Below are positions 25,966-38,486 of a DNA stretch of 64,000 bases, in pieces. The stretch's first letter is position 1. The number at the start of each line of letters is the position of its first letter. The stretch comes from Paramecium pentaurelia (taxonomy: Eukaryota; Ciliophora; Oligohymenophorea; Peniculida; Parameciidae): the NCBI GenBank assembly GCA_905183005.1, contig CAJJDO010000137.1:258885-322884 (forward strand). Direction: 5' to 3'. Below the pieces are notes generated by a model. The model was given only the letters and a program-made list of their open reading frames with translations, ran no database searches and was not told where the DNA came from. A program made the translations under genes and the position numbers.

Positions 25966-26203
25966 ATATTTTATAAATAAAATTAAAAAATATAAAATTT
26001 AATCAAAATTTATATTTTTTATATCTTCTCAATTTTTATTTTAGTTGTTTAATTTCATTTTATTAATAAATATTACTTTATTAAAAATGATGATAAATAT
26101 ACACTTTCAAAATAGATGATTAAATATTGATTCTATAATTCATAATTTTATAATACAAAAGATGTGAAAACAAATAATAAAATATTCTATTAATTATATA
26201 TAG

Positions 26204-27694
26204 TCAGTATTCCTTATATTTTCTAATTTATAATTCTTTTGAATTAAAATCCCAACTAATCAAATATTCTCCATCATCACTTAATTAACCATAAATGTTA
26301 TAATGACCAAATTAAATATTTTATACATTTATAAATTCTCCATTGTTTATCTTCCTTAAAAAATTTATATTATTACCATTCTTATTCAGCAAGAGAGATT
26401 TAGATTTTATGTATTTTTATGGAAACAAATTATCACAACAATATGATTCACATATTATATTAATTTCTTTAGTTTTAACAAATTATTTATTAGTACTGTT
26501 TAATTCATAAATATACATTTATTCTTTACATTTAGGTTAGAAAGTGAATAAATTCTCATTTATAAAACTTAATCGATACCCATAATTATCTACTTATATC
26601 CTTTATATCAAAACCCAAATATTTTCGAATTATTAAAATTCAATAACTAATATTTATGAATCATTTGAACATGCAATCAATTTATCCTCCTATTCACTTA
26701 AACTTAATGACCATAATGAACTAGTGTAATTTTTAAAGGTTTATTAACATTACCATTCATCTTATTTATTCCAGAATTTAATTGAATTATCAAAACTACT
26801 TGAAATAATAAGATTTTCATTATTATTTATCAATAAACACACAATACTATGAAAATGTCCATACAATTTTTATTAACAAGTCCATAAATTGTTTTCATTC
26901 ATCTACCATATAATAATTGACTTATCATGACTTCCAGATACAAAATGATTTGATTTCTACATGAAATTTAATGTATATACAATAGTTGTATGTTCACTTA
27001 ATAATTATATTTGATTTAAATTCCCTTATTGATTTTCAAAAACTTTAATTAAATTATCATATCCTGTTAAAACAATTGAGTTATCTTTATTAATTGCAAT
27101 TGCATAACAACCTTTTTCCTACTTGATTGAATTTTAATTAATGAGTTCATATTAGAATGAATTAAAATTATTATTTTCTAATGGAATTGGATCATTTTTT
27201 TTTTCTAAGTTCAATTTACAAGAATTTTGCATCTATAAATTCTCATTTTACTCAACATTTGTTTGATTCTTAATTTTTTCTATTATTTTATTTACAGTCA
27301 TTTTGATTTATTCAATTGATTATTGTAATTATTATACTAACATTTTCTCACAAGATTCAATCTAACATAAACCTTTAATCAAATAGTCAACCTAAGAAAG
27401 TCCTATTTAGGATAACTATTCAGTATTAAAATTCATATATGGAATTAATGTATTTTTAAGATTATCAAGTGATTTTTTGCATTCCTAAACATTTTGCTAT
27501 ACATTCTGAATAACAAGGACTCGTTGATATATCCAGTCATTTAATTATTCTAATGATGCTAAATTGTTAAGATGTTGACTATGATTAGGTAAACAAAAAT
27601 GACAATAAGGTCTTTAATGTTGACATATACTCTCGATACAAATACCCAATATTTGATAATTGAGATGATCAACTTTAGTACATCTAATCTACAT
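26204..27694 (-). CDS. Finger / coiled-coil / WD40 family protein (496 aa)
   Basis: Intact intronless frame of 497 codons. The N-terminus (about residues 1-45) is rich in Cys and His: CTKVDH..., CIESICQHQ, PYCHFCLPNHSQHL. This resembles a B-box-type zinc finger. Residues about 50-160 are Gln-rich and helical. The propeller follows, with YAIAINKDNSIVLTGYDNLI, HFVSGSHDKSIIIWQMNEN, NLIISSSFDNSIKFWNKQDE and a closing YGQLSDDGEYLISWDFNSKE. The zinc finger plus propeller suggests an adaptor; the partner is unknown. It is the upstream member of a tandem pair with the gene at 24916-25965. The start was placed at MQIRCTK, the first Met before the finger. Confidence 0.87.
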
Positions 27695-28380
27695 ATATCA
27701 AATCTAATAAAAATGATATTTAAATATTAAGTAATTTTTTTAATATAATTATATATAACCAAAACCATAAAGAAAATTTTTTAAATTATCAGAAAAAATA
27801 ACAGTATTTAAAATTTTATCTTCTTAAAATATATATCATACATAATTTTAAGGGCAGAGCATAATAATTGCAATATGATTATTTGTAGTAAATAAAATAA
27901 ATGAGGAGCACAATAAATATTATATTTCTTATTTAATTTACAGAGAATTAGATAATTATTTATACATACAGTGAATAAAACATTATATAATTTCTGGTTT
28001 AAGAAATTAGTTTAAACTATATAATGATAATTCTCTAACTTGTTTTTAGAAGTATTCTCAATAATATCTTTAAAAAAATAAACTAGAATTACTTAAGTAA
28101 TCATATTATTAAGAATAGTTAGTCAAAATCTTTATAAAATCAAAATAAATTATAGATTTTTCTCCTAAAAATGAATAGATGTTTGTCTATTTGATTGAAT
28201 TCTTGGAATAATTATTATAAATATTAGGAGACATTAGCTCAATAATATTATCTATTTTACCTGTTTATAATTTTTAGAATATATTCTGAATAAGGTTGGA
28301 TACTAAGAATCAGATAGAATATAATATTAATATATAGAAATCTTAATTAATACAATAATAATAATAAATTTTATAAGATA
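27695..28380. promoter_or_regulatory. Divergent spacer
   Basis: This is 686 nt between the starts of the WD40 gene (minus) and the MGCC-type EF-hand gene (plus). It is A+T-rich and I see no gene. Confidence 0.4.
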
Positions 28381-29996
28381 ATGGGTTGTTGCTGTTAAAA
28401 ATAAGGCTAAAAGGGAAAGAATAATATTCCCATTTAATAAGTTCCAATAATAGTCAATAATTAAGAGAAACAACTAGATATAATAATTCCAAACCCTCCT
28501 GTTCATCTTCCAGATTCACCTTTGATTAAGAAGCAAATAAAAAAAAAACTGGATATTAGAGAAATAAATTTACTAGAGTCACAAATCATGGATTAATTAT
28601 AATCTAGAACTTCAGAAATATCTAATTAATCTGAAATAAAGAAATTTGAAGAATTAATTCAAATACTCGAAAAAGAATCGACATAATTTGCTAATAAAAA
28701 AGGTTCAATTGAAACATAATTAACATAGTCATTTATATAAGACGAAAGTAATTTATAAAACTATTCATATAATTAAGACTTTATTGGAGTTAAAGTAACT
28801 AATAAAAATATTTGTGATATTGAGAATAAATATGATTTCTCTTAAATCAAATAATTTACAGAGTATCAAGGAAGGATAACTATAGTGAGATTAATTTAAA
28901 AATAAAAATCAACTATTTGCACATATATAGGTAAAATAGATCAAAAATATTGTTGTGTAAAATTAATACCAATGGCAAAAAGAATTGATATTGATAAATG
29001 GATAAATCGTGTTCAAATTGCATAATTATCAAATGATGACCATAGATTTGATATTTCCTTTTAATTTTATTACTATTATAAAATAGAAACAATAATGGAT
29101 GAACCATAATATTGTAATTGTTTCATTATTAGCAGCTTAGAATAATATAATGTTTATACTTTTAGGTATTATAACTGATATATATAAATTAGTCGCCATC
29201 CATCAGTAACCATATCAGAAAAAGCATAAGTTGCTTTTGATATCATTCCAATTATTTAGGGTGCCTTAAACTCTAATTAGGAATTGAATTCAAATCAATC
29301 TGATTCAGAAAAAGTTTCAGAATTAATTTTTAAAAGAATGAAAACTGTGAAAAGAAATAATATTTTGATATCCAGATTATAAAATTAAGAACGAAAATTA
29401 AAAATATTACTTTCAGATTGGTAATTATTACTTCCAGAATTTGAACAAATTATTCCAAATAAATAATTGTAAGAAGAGGATTAGCTTATAGAAATAATGA
29501 AAACAAAAATTAGTTAAATAAATGAATCAGTTTATAATAATTTATAAGAAGAAGCAAGTTTGACTGAATTGGTCCCTAAATATTTTTTGAAACTTTTATT
29601 TTTCAAATTAAACTTTGAGTATTTCTATTATAGATATTTAGGTTACTAAATGATGTAAATTTAGATGGATTTATTAATGAAGCAGAATTTTAAAGTAAGT
29701 GTGAAATTTTAAGATAATTTGAAAATGATGTTGAAAAAGTTTTACAGCAAAATATTGAATATTAAATTAAAGAAGGAATAAGTATTTAAAATGAACCAAA
29801 CTAAATTAAATTTATGAATAAAAAGTCTTAATAAATGTGCAATTTATTTTAATTAAATCCTGATTAAAATAGGAAAACTATTTATGAAATTTATTTGATA
29901 ATCAATAAATTAAAATGTGAAGGAATGCGATCCCATTTTAGAGATTATAATCAAACTATTTCCAATTAAAATAATGTTAATTAATAGAATTAATGA
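28381..29996 (+). CDS. MGCC-type, probably lipid-anchored, EF-hand protein (521 aa)
   Basis: The protein starts MGCCCQKQG. Gly2 with Cys3-5 is a typical site for N-myristoylation and palmitoylation, so membrane attachment is likely (inference). A Gln/Lys-rich linker follows, then a region with several Cys and aromatic residues (28890-29190). One canonical EF-hand lies near 29650-29695: NDVNLDGFINEAEF, with Asp/Asn at loop positions 1, 3, 5 and Glu at 12. Introns 29166-29192 (27 nt) and 29619-29641 (23 nt) are both needed to keep the frame. With them the spliced length is a multiple of three, and the second places FELL directly before the EF loop. I do not recognise the middle domain. A Ca2+-sensing membrane role is inference. 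Confidence 0.78.
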
Positions 29997-30718
29997 AATA
30001 TAATTAAAATCATTTTTAATTCATTTAGTTTTAGTTATTTTCTATAATTGTTAGATTATGCTACACTATTTAATTAAATATAATTAATACACCATAATAC
30101 ACTTAAGGATAATAAGGAAATCTTAAACATACTATTCCTAATGAAATAACTCATATAATCTTTTTTAATACTAATCTTAAAATATTACTAAGCTAAGCCT
30201 ATCATTTTTTTTTAAATGTGTTAATAATTAAAATTAAGAAAATAGCTTTACTTTATATAAATAAATTCTAAATAGTTTATTTAATTTATAATGTAAGTCT
30301 TAATAACTTGTATTTTATATTTAATCAAAACAATTTAAGCCTTCATATCTTGATTAAAACCTTTAATTGTGATTTTTTTGTTATTTTAATAAATTTAAGA
30401 GTTTCAAATTTTAGATCTAATAAATTTAATTTTTATTTTTAACTTACAAAGAATAATAATCGAATTTATCAAGAATCAAGATAAATAATCATGTTCAAAA
30501 TCTCTAAAGTTTATCTTTAATTAAATTTCACTGTTTTTGCTCAGCAATTAATGCTTTAATTAATAAAAATATTATGAAATATTAATATATAATTTTTATT
30601 TATTTAGAAATAACTTAATAATAGTCCATCAGTTTTATGATGTAATAAAATTTTGGTGTGGCAATATTTAATTATAAAACCTTGTCATAAACTAGATATA
30701 CTTTTTATTAAAAAATCA
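29997..30718. other. Intergenic, nothing seen
   Basis: 722 nt of A+T-rich sequence with no coding frame. It probably holds the 3' end of the EF-hand gene and the promoter of the secreted protein gene. Confidence 0.4.
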
Positions 30719-31585
30719 ATGAAGATTTTGTTGATCACTTTTGGTCTTTTGGCTATAGTTTCATCTACTGCTACAGTAGCTATTTCATCAGTATATTAAT
30801 GTTCATGCAAAAATGCAATGGTTTAGATAGATTGTTTAGCAGATTATTGTATTTGGGATTCTACCTCAGAAACTTGTTCAAACAAAGCATGCTCAGTATT
30901 CAGCAAAGAAGATTGTGAAGGTGTTCCTGATCCATTTAATTGTATTTGGAATTACACTACAACTAAATGTGAAAGTTTTACCAAATGTTCTGATTATACT
31001 TTCACAATTGGTAATTCAGGTGATTGCAGTGACAAATTAATTCAATGTTAAGCTGATCTTGATACTATTGATAGCGCAGCAGGAACTCTTAAATGCAAAG
31101 ATAGAACATAAGATGCTGTTTTAAGCATTGATAATTGTAATTTATTACCATATGCTAACTGCTTTTGGTTTGTAACTCCTGATGGTAAATAATGCTTATA
31201 GAACACAACAACATAAAAATGTGAGGCTTAATCAATAACTAAATGTTCTGATTATACTAAAGATAACTGTAATATCTTAGCTTGTTATATGAATAATAAT
31301 GTATGTACTGAATTGACATGTGCTATCTTACCAGAAGAATCTTGCAGCATATTTCTATCATATGACTCTAAATAAATGACATTTTGCACTTGGAATGGTA
31401 GTTCATGTGTTGATTTAAATGTCTCAACTTTGACTCAAGAATAATGTTTAGAAGCAACATACTTTACATATGGATGGAATACAGATACATAAAAATGTGA
31501 AATATGTGTAATTCCTGATACAGATTCCAGCTAATATATGATTCTATATGGATCAATTCTTATGGCTATTGTATTGTTATCATGA
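30719..31585 (+). CDS. Cys-rich secreted protein, probably GPI-anchored (288 aa)
   Basis: Single-exon gene. The N-terminus MKILLITFGLLAIVSSTATV is a signal peptide. The mature part holds repeated cysteine units of the type C..(D/N)Y...C....C.W, for example CLADYCIWDSTSETC, then NCIWNYTTTKC and NCNLLPYANCFW. The C-terminus ends in a hydrophobic stretch (MILYGSILMAIVLLS) straight before the stop, preceded by a DTDSSQ spacer. This is the arrangement of a GPI-attachment signal. The pattern resembles Paramecium surface antigens (immobilisation antigens), but at 288 residues it is far smaller than classical ones and would be a mini-antigen type. Codon use is more balanced than in the flanks. It sits alone between two long A+T-rich gaps. 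Confidence 0.82.
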
Positions 31586-33137
31586 ATTTTAAGTTTAAAT
31601 AAGTGCATTATCATATAAACATATATTCAAATATTTCAAAGTATAAATCGATGTTTGATTCTAAAAAATTCAAAAATACTAATCTCTTTTTTATTGGTCA
31701 TATACAGATAATAAAAAATCAAATAATTAACAAAAATCTACTCCTTAGTTAGTTCTCTCTTAATCATTCTATGATTAAGTGATAACTTTCAATGCATAAT
31801 GATATGCTTTTTACATAGTTGCCGATCTTCTAATAACATGAGATTTAAACATAAATTTAATACATATTTTATTTTTATAGACAACTCTTTAGATTTCTCT
31901 AATAATTTCTTAAGTTTTTAAACAATTTTTTAATTTCTAAGAGAAGGCTGAATTTTGAAATGTTAAATTAATATATTCTCATATGATATTGATAATCCAT
32001 ATTCAAAATTTGATAATATATTTTGAAAATTCAAACAAAATCACAAAAGCAGTCTTTATTAGCAGTTAATATTAACTAACTATAATTTATTAAATAGCCT
32101 AAAAAATCCTTTGTTTTTATGAGAAATAATCATAAAATTAATATGATTAATATAATGATTATAATAAACAATAGTTCATATCAAATTTCTGGTTAATTAT
32201 ATTTTTGGCTTAATTATTATTAATAATAATATATTAATTAGTTTATTTTAATTTTTCAAGTCGATTATTAACTTGATTATTATCAGTTATTATGATAGTA
32301 ATTTCTATTTTTAATTCATAAAGTTGTGTTCAATAGTCTTCTTATTTTTAATGTTGTAATTTAATAATTAGTGTAACAATTTGAATAAATTAAGTTATAT
32401 ACATTGTAGTTTATATATTTATTTTAATAATTTATCTATATAAACAATAAATTACATATAAATATTTATAATTCAAATCTTATATTTTTATTTACCCATC
32501 AATTGATATCTGATTTTAAAGCTAGAAATTTTTTAATAATCAACCTTCAGAATAATTAAACCTTGAAAATTTATTAAAATATTGATGTATTTACCTTCAA
32601 TATTAGATTGTTTTATTTTTCTATTTTTACTTCAAAAAATATAATTTTTAATTATTGACATAACTTCAAATTGGAATTATTATTTTTATAATAAAATTTT
32701 CCTAATAATGATTATGATATAGATTTTTTTTGTTTATAAAATAATATCCAAATGCCCCTACTTCACTTCAAAATATTGATTTTTTTATATTAAATTTTAT
32801 AACAAGAATAATAAAGATCTTAAATTCACATCAAATATCATAAAAATAATAGATTTATGTAACTATTTATTTAATGTATAATTTTTAAAAAATTCATAAA
32901 TGAAACTTTTCTTTTCATTATAGAATATCATTAGAAAAATAAATTCTTTAAATATTCATATAAACAAAAGATATATGAAATAATAAATATTATTGAAGAA
33001 TGAATTTATAAATTATCAACTCAAATAACTATTTATGAATAATGATTAATAAATTTTTTACTATCTAACAAATTATCAATTAAATAAGATATATTAATAA
33101 ATAAATAAGTATCTTATTTGAATGATTATTATTATTT
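31586..33137. other. Long intergenic region, nothing seen
   Basis: About 1.55 kb, one of the longest gaps. The sequence is extremely A+T-rich with many short homopolymers. I found no coding frame, RNA gene or clear repeat. Confidence 0.45.
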
Positions 33138-34868
33138 TCATAATTTCTCCTTATATTTTCTAAATTGAATCTCAGATGATTTCGAATCCCATGTTATCAA
33201 CAGATTTCCATCATCACTCATGGTACCAAAAATCATATTTTAAACAAAAAATATGGCCTATTCTAAAATAATTTGGCAATCTGAAGGAGAATTAGTAGCT
33301 AAACTTATTAAATTCACATTGTGCCCATTTTTTGATAAAAGTATATTTTTAGATTTATTATAGTGTAAAGGAAAATAAAGTGAATTTCCTTTTCCTCCTG
33401 TTTAAATCTAAAATGAATTTTATTTTATGTATTCTCCATTTGTTTAATCCATAATATGAAATGTTAACAATGTTCCTTCAATAGATTAACAAACAAAAAT
33501 TTCATCTGTTATGAATGATATACTAATACCATCATTATGAATCTTTTATTTTACTTACCATTATTATTTATAGGATTTATGAATGATTAAAATGTAATTA
33601 TCATTTCCGCAAGATAACAATTTATTCCCCTCATCATTAATAGATAATCCATAAACATATGAAGTATGTTCTTTGATTGTTTATGAACAAGTCCAAGAAT
33701 TTTAAATAGTCAAAGACCAAAATTTAATAGTTTTGTCAGCAGATCCACTTATCATAAGATGATCTCTTGAAGATTAACTTATTAATAAACAATTAATAGC
33801 ATAAGAATGATCTCTTAATTTGAATAAAGCATTCCAATTAATTTATTATTGATCAGGAGTCCAAATTATTATGGTAGAGTCTAAAGAGCCTGAGACTAGG
33901 AAATTCAACATCAATGATTCTTTTTTAAAGAAATTTAGAATTGTAACATGATTTTTGTGAATCTTTTATAAACTTTGTAAAAGTTGTGGTCTATTTATTT
34001 AATTTAAAGATTAATTAATTTTTAAGATATTAATGTTACATTCTGAAGCTATTGCAATAAGAGTATTATTATAATTAATAGCCAAAGCTTGGCATAGTTC
34101 TCCTTATTCAAATGTCAGTTTTGGGATAATTTCATATGAAAAGGAGATATTCACACTACATTCTTTTAATAAGGGATATTAATTATATTATTATCCTGAT
34201 AATTCTTATTCTAATGGTTATTATTTTTGCTTTGATATTGACTGTAATCTTTATTTTTCTGAAAAAGTGAAATCTTCTTTTATATCATATTGATCTTAGC
34301 TTACGATAATATATTTCAATAATAATTGAAATTTACTGTATCCTTGAAAATATTTGAATGGATCCAAATATTAATTTAATTATTTAACCTAAGTTTTGTT
34401 AAGAGTTATCAAATCAAAATAACATTATTTTGTTTCTAATTAATTTTTTGGCTGTTATTTAGTTATTATAAGATCTAATTAATCGAAGAAGTTATATCGA
34501 GCAATTTATTCTCCTCTTTCCTTAATACTAGTAATCCAATTATTGACTATGGTAGTCATTTAATCTAGCTATTATAATATAATTGATTCCATTAAAGAGA
34601 TATTACCATATAATTATTTAAGTAACTCTAGATAAGGGGCTATGATTTATTCATATGAGTTTAATTTCTATTGAATTGGTTTTTCTATAGTTTAGATAAC
34701 ATCTTTTAATGGACTAACAGGTAGATGAGTAATTTTTATGCAATTTTTACAAACAAATCTTTAATTTGAGGTTAAACCAGGTTGCATATTTACAGCACAT
34801 ATCGGCATACAATGATTTAAAAAGCATTAATAATCACAAAGATTCTCAATTGGTTTAGGATTGAACAT
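33138..34868 (-). CDS. Finger / coiled-coil / WD40 family protein (576 aa)
   Basis: Intact intronless frame of 577 codons. The N-terminal finger has CDYQCFLNHCMPICAV and, about 25 residues on, RFVCKNCIKITHLP. A helical region of about 200 residues follows. The propeller contains NFLVSGSLDSTIIIWTPDQQ, DHLMISGSADKTIKFWSLTI and SINDEGNKLLSCGNDNYILI. It closes with FGTMSDDGNLLITWDSKSSE and a basic end, QFRKYKEKL. It is the most complete copy in the window and the best reference for judging the broken ones. About 250 nt downstream of its upstream neighbour's remains, so it probably arose by tandem duplication. Function unknown beyond an adaptor-like architecture. Confidence 0.88.
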
Positions 34869-35119
34869 TTTAAATAATATATATAATATAAAAATCATTA
34901 ATTTGAAATTGAGAACATTAATATTTATTTAAAATAAGCTTATAAGATTGAATGTAAAGTAAATTTTTATTATTTGATTCTATAGAAAATGAAGTAATTA
35001 TATAAAATATATTTATTTTGAAATCCTCATAATAATTTATCTATGTATTTAAATATTGATTACTATTCTTAAATAATAATAATAATCAAATTATCAATTA
35101 CTATGATACTTCCATAATT

Positions 35120-38100
35120 ATATAATATAATAGAACACTAATCCAAAGTAGTTAATAATTCACCATCAGCACTCAGTTAACCTAAAAGATTATTACTTTT
35201 AAAAGGAATTTCTTTATGATATAAAATTTAACTTCCTTAAATTATTAAAATTAAATTAAGAAATGAACCAGTTTAATTCATTACTAATTTTTTTTTATTA
35301 ATTGAACTACATTGGAAAAGTAGTTTATTCATCACAAACCTTATTAATTAATATTTTGGTTTAATATTGAATTTAATCACTATCTTAATTGATTTTAATT
35401 AATCTTAATGATGCATCTTTAATTGATTAATAAAGGATAATGAAATCTGAAATAAAACAGAATGATGGTGTAAAGTCGTTGACATTTATTTATAATGAAA
35501 TAAACCAATAATTTTATGTTTTATTGTTTTGCTTTTTAATTAAAACTATTTTATGGTTAGATGTATATGTAGCTATTAATTATTAGTTAAGACTAAAATT
35601 TAATCCAAAAATTTAAATTTTATCAAAGCCCAATTTTTATTATAGCAACCATTTTGAACTTTAAGACATCCAAAAGGAAATTTAGTTTTTTCCACCTGAT
35701 ATTATTAAGTTTTCCTATTTATTTATTAATATAAATTTCTACTCAACACTGTTATTAATAATTTAGTTGCACTGATATATTTAGCCGATCTCATCCCAAG
35801 TCCAAATATTTAATGATTTATCTAAAGATCCAGATATAAATGAATTAACACTTTAAAAAAATAATAATATACTCACATTCCTTGAATGATTATTCAATAC
35901 CTATTATTAAGTAAATGCTAAATCATTTAATTTGAAGACTTTAATTTATTTATTCAATGCCACTTTTAATATTTTCAATTGAATTTAAAGTGCTATTGCC
36001 TAATAATTTTCATTTTAGTAACAGGCAATTTACCTGAATACTTAATATTCTATAAAAAGAGGCTGATATTTTCCAATCACAATTTCATTTATTTTTATTA
36101 TCTTGACCCATAAAATATTCTCCTATTATTTATTTATCCTATTAATTACGTTGAAAATAGGATTAATTTTAAAATTCTTTGTTATCTTTTAAAGCTAAAT
36201 ATGGTTATTCTAAAAAAAATTCTAAATTAAAAAAATAATTGCTTTGATCTTAGTTACCCATTATTCTATTTTTATGATACTTTATCAAAATGTATTCTAA
36301 ATCATCATTAGATCCATATATCATAATATCTCTTTTATAATTAAATTAATTATTTTATTTTTATTTAAATAATATCCATTTCTTAATGTTTAATAATTTA
36401 ACAGCAAATGTATTCTCACTAATAAAAATAATGTTACTAAATGAATTATATATTCGAATTTCTTAAACAACACCCCATATTTATTCCTCTCCTTTAATAT
36501 TTTTTTTCAATTATTACAATTTTCATATCATCTACCTAAGCTAGTATTTTATTTTCTTATTGATTTAAAATTATTTTCTAACAAGATTAGGCAATTTAAA
36601 TTTATTGAATTGTATGCCATTAGAGTTATTGTTTTCTTTTTAAATGTAATTTACCATCAAAAAATCCTACTATCATCAAATCTTCTGATGAATTAAATAA
36701 TATAACACTTATATTTTAATAAAATTTAAACATGCATAATACTTTATTGTAATTTAAACAATTTACACTTCATATTTTTAATTTGTTCATGGAATTTAAA
36801 GATGAATATGTTTGTGATTATTTAAAAAAATACAACCATATAATATTGTCTAAGTCATTAAAATTTCCTATAAACTTATGTACTCCTTTTTTGAATTAAT
36901 AAAATTGCTATAATCCTACACAAAGTGATATTACTAAAATTAATTATTTAGGATTTAATGTTATTTGTTGACAATTTCTTTTTAGTTAAATTGAACCAAT
37001 TTCTTTTTATTTGAAAGGCTCAATCTTATTGATTTAATCATTTAATTAATTCATTATACTTATTTAATAAATTGATTTTGATTATTTTATACTAATAATG
37101 ACATTGTCCAAATTGTCGAAAAGATTTGTATTCTAAAATTGCCCAGCATTCATGTTTTATAGTACAATATTTTAAATTGAAAAATATATTTGTATTATTG
37201 CTTATAATATGTAATCAAAAAAAGTGACATTCAATCCAGAAAATACTATTATTCCAAATTCAATGAGATTTGTTATCCTCTAAAATTTTATATACTCCCT
37301 TAGCTTTCTAATCTAGCAATATGATGTGTTTATAAATCAAAATATATCTTCTAAATTTCATGAAAATATAATTTGCCCTATTAATTATATAAGTTCATTT
37401 ATAGGAATGATGAAATGACCAAATGTTAATTATTATTTTGAAGAACATAGTATTATGTCTTCATTATATATCCCCTATACAAAACTGAAGTTTAAAATTA
37501 ATTGCAAAATACCTTATAATTTTATCTTGAATTTTTGCAAATAAATAATAAGTTTTGTTAAACTTGATCACTTTAATTTTTTTAAGCTTACTCAGATTTC
37601 TGAATACATCATGAAAGTAAATTAGAGTAACATATATTCATAAAAATACACAGTATAATTATTACTAAAAATTCCCTTGTATGGTAAATTCATAATATAT
37701 AAATAAGAATCCATAAACTTATTTACAAATTAAATATATTTACTTTGAAATAGCGAATTAAATTTGATTTTTTTTTAAGACTGGGAATAATTGTTTATCA
37801 TACAAATTATTTCTCTAAAATTAAAATTGGACTTATTTACCTAACTTCTATAAATGAATCCTCAATTAATTGATTTAACAAAAGGAATTCAGTCATATTG
37901 CTATCTATTCTATAATTTAATGGAATATGGTTTTTATATTTATCATTTCATCTTCCATCAAATTACATTTATATCAAAAATAATCTTAACCTTAGTAATA
38001 TTTTGAAGACACTATTTAAAAATGATAGCCTTGCTATATTCTTCTGGTGTTTAATAGGGTAAAAATCATATTCGCCAATACTTTTCTTTTAAGAATTCCT

Positions 38101-38280
38101 TGATACTAAATTATCTAATTGTAATTTTACTTTTTTTTCTTTAAGATAATTTAATCTTTGAACATCTTAAATTTAAACATTTATTTTATTATTTTGTTTT
38201 ATTTAGTTTATATTTTCAAAATAGAATTTGATGGCATTTTCTTCCGAAATTTATCTGAAAACTACTGTAATATAAGTCAT
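35120..38280 (-). pseudogene. Decayed WD40-propeller gene(s)
   Basis: The 5' end is open: MTYITVVFRQISEENAIKFY and onward for about 100 residues. After that the coding sense is kept only by changing frame several times. Propeller segments are plain: SSEDLMIVGFFDGKLHL (36.65 kb), IWGVVQEIRIYNSFSNIIF (36.45 kb), VNSFISGSLDKSLNIWTWDE (35.8 kb) and NLIISGGKNQISFWMSQSS. The closing motif reads GQLSADGELLTTLD, where family members have TWD. Breaks include a TGA at 36770-36772 where the context (KLKI-stop-SVNC) expects Trp, others near 37640 and 37480, a frame change at an eight-A run near 36510, and one just before the closing motif. Length suggests two propellers or two fused genes. I cannot exclude a few undetected short introns, but the mixture of stops and shifts favours decay. 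Confidence 0.7.
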
Positions 38281-38486
38281 ATATAAAAAAATTATTTTAT
38301 TTGTAATTATTAGTTTATTAAATTTCAAAATACAATTTACAAATCATCTAATGAAATCCTTTTTATAGGAATTTTCTTCAACATATAATTCATAAATTCA
38401 AATGTTTTGATAATTAAATAAACAATAATTGTTGAGAATTTATAAAAATAAATTAATAAAATATATTTTTGAAATTTATATATAAA

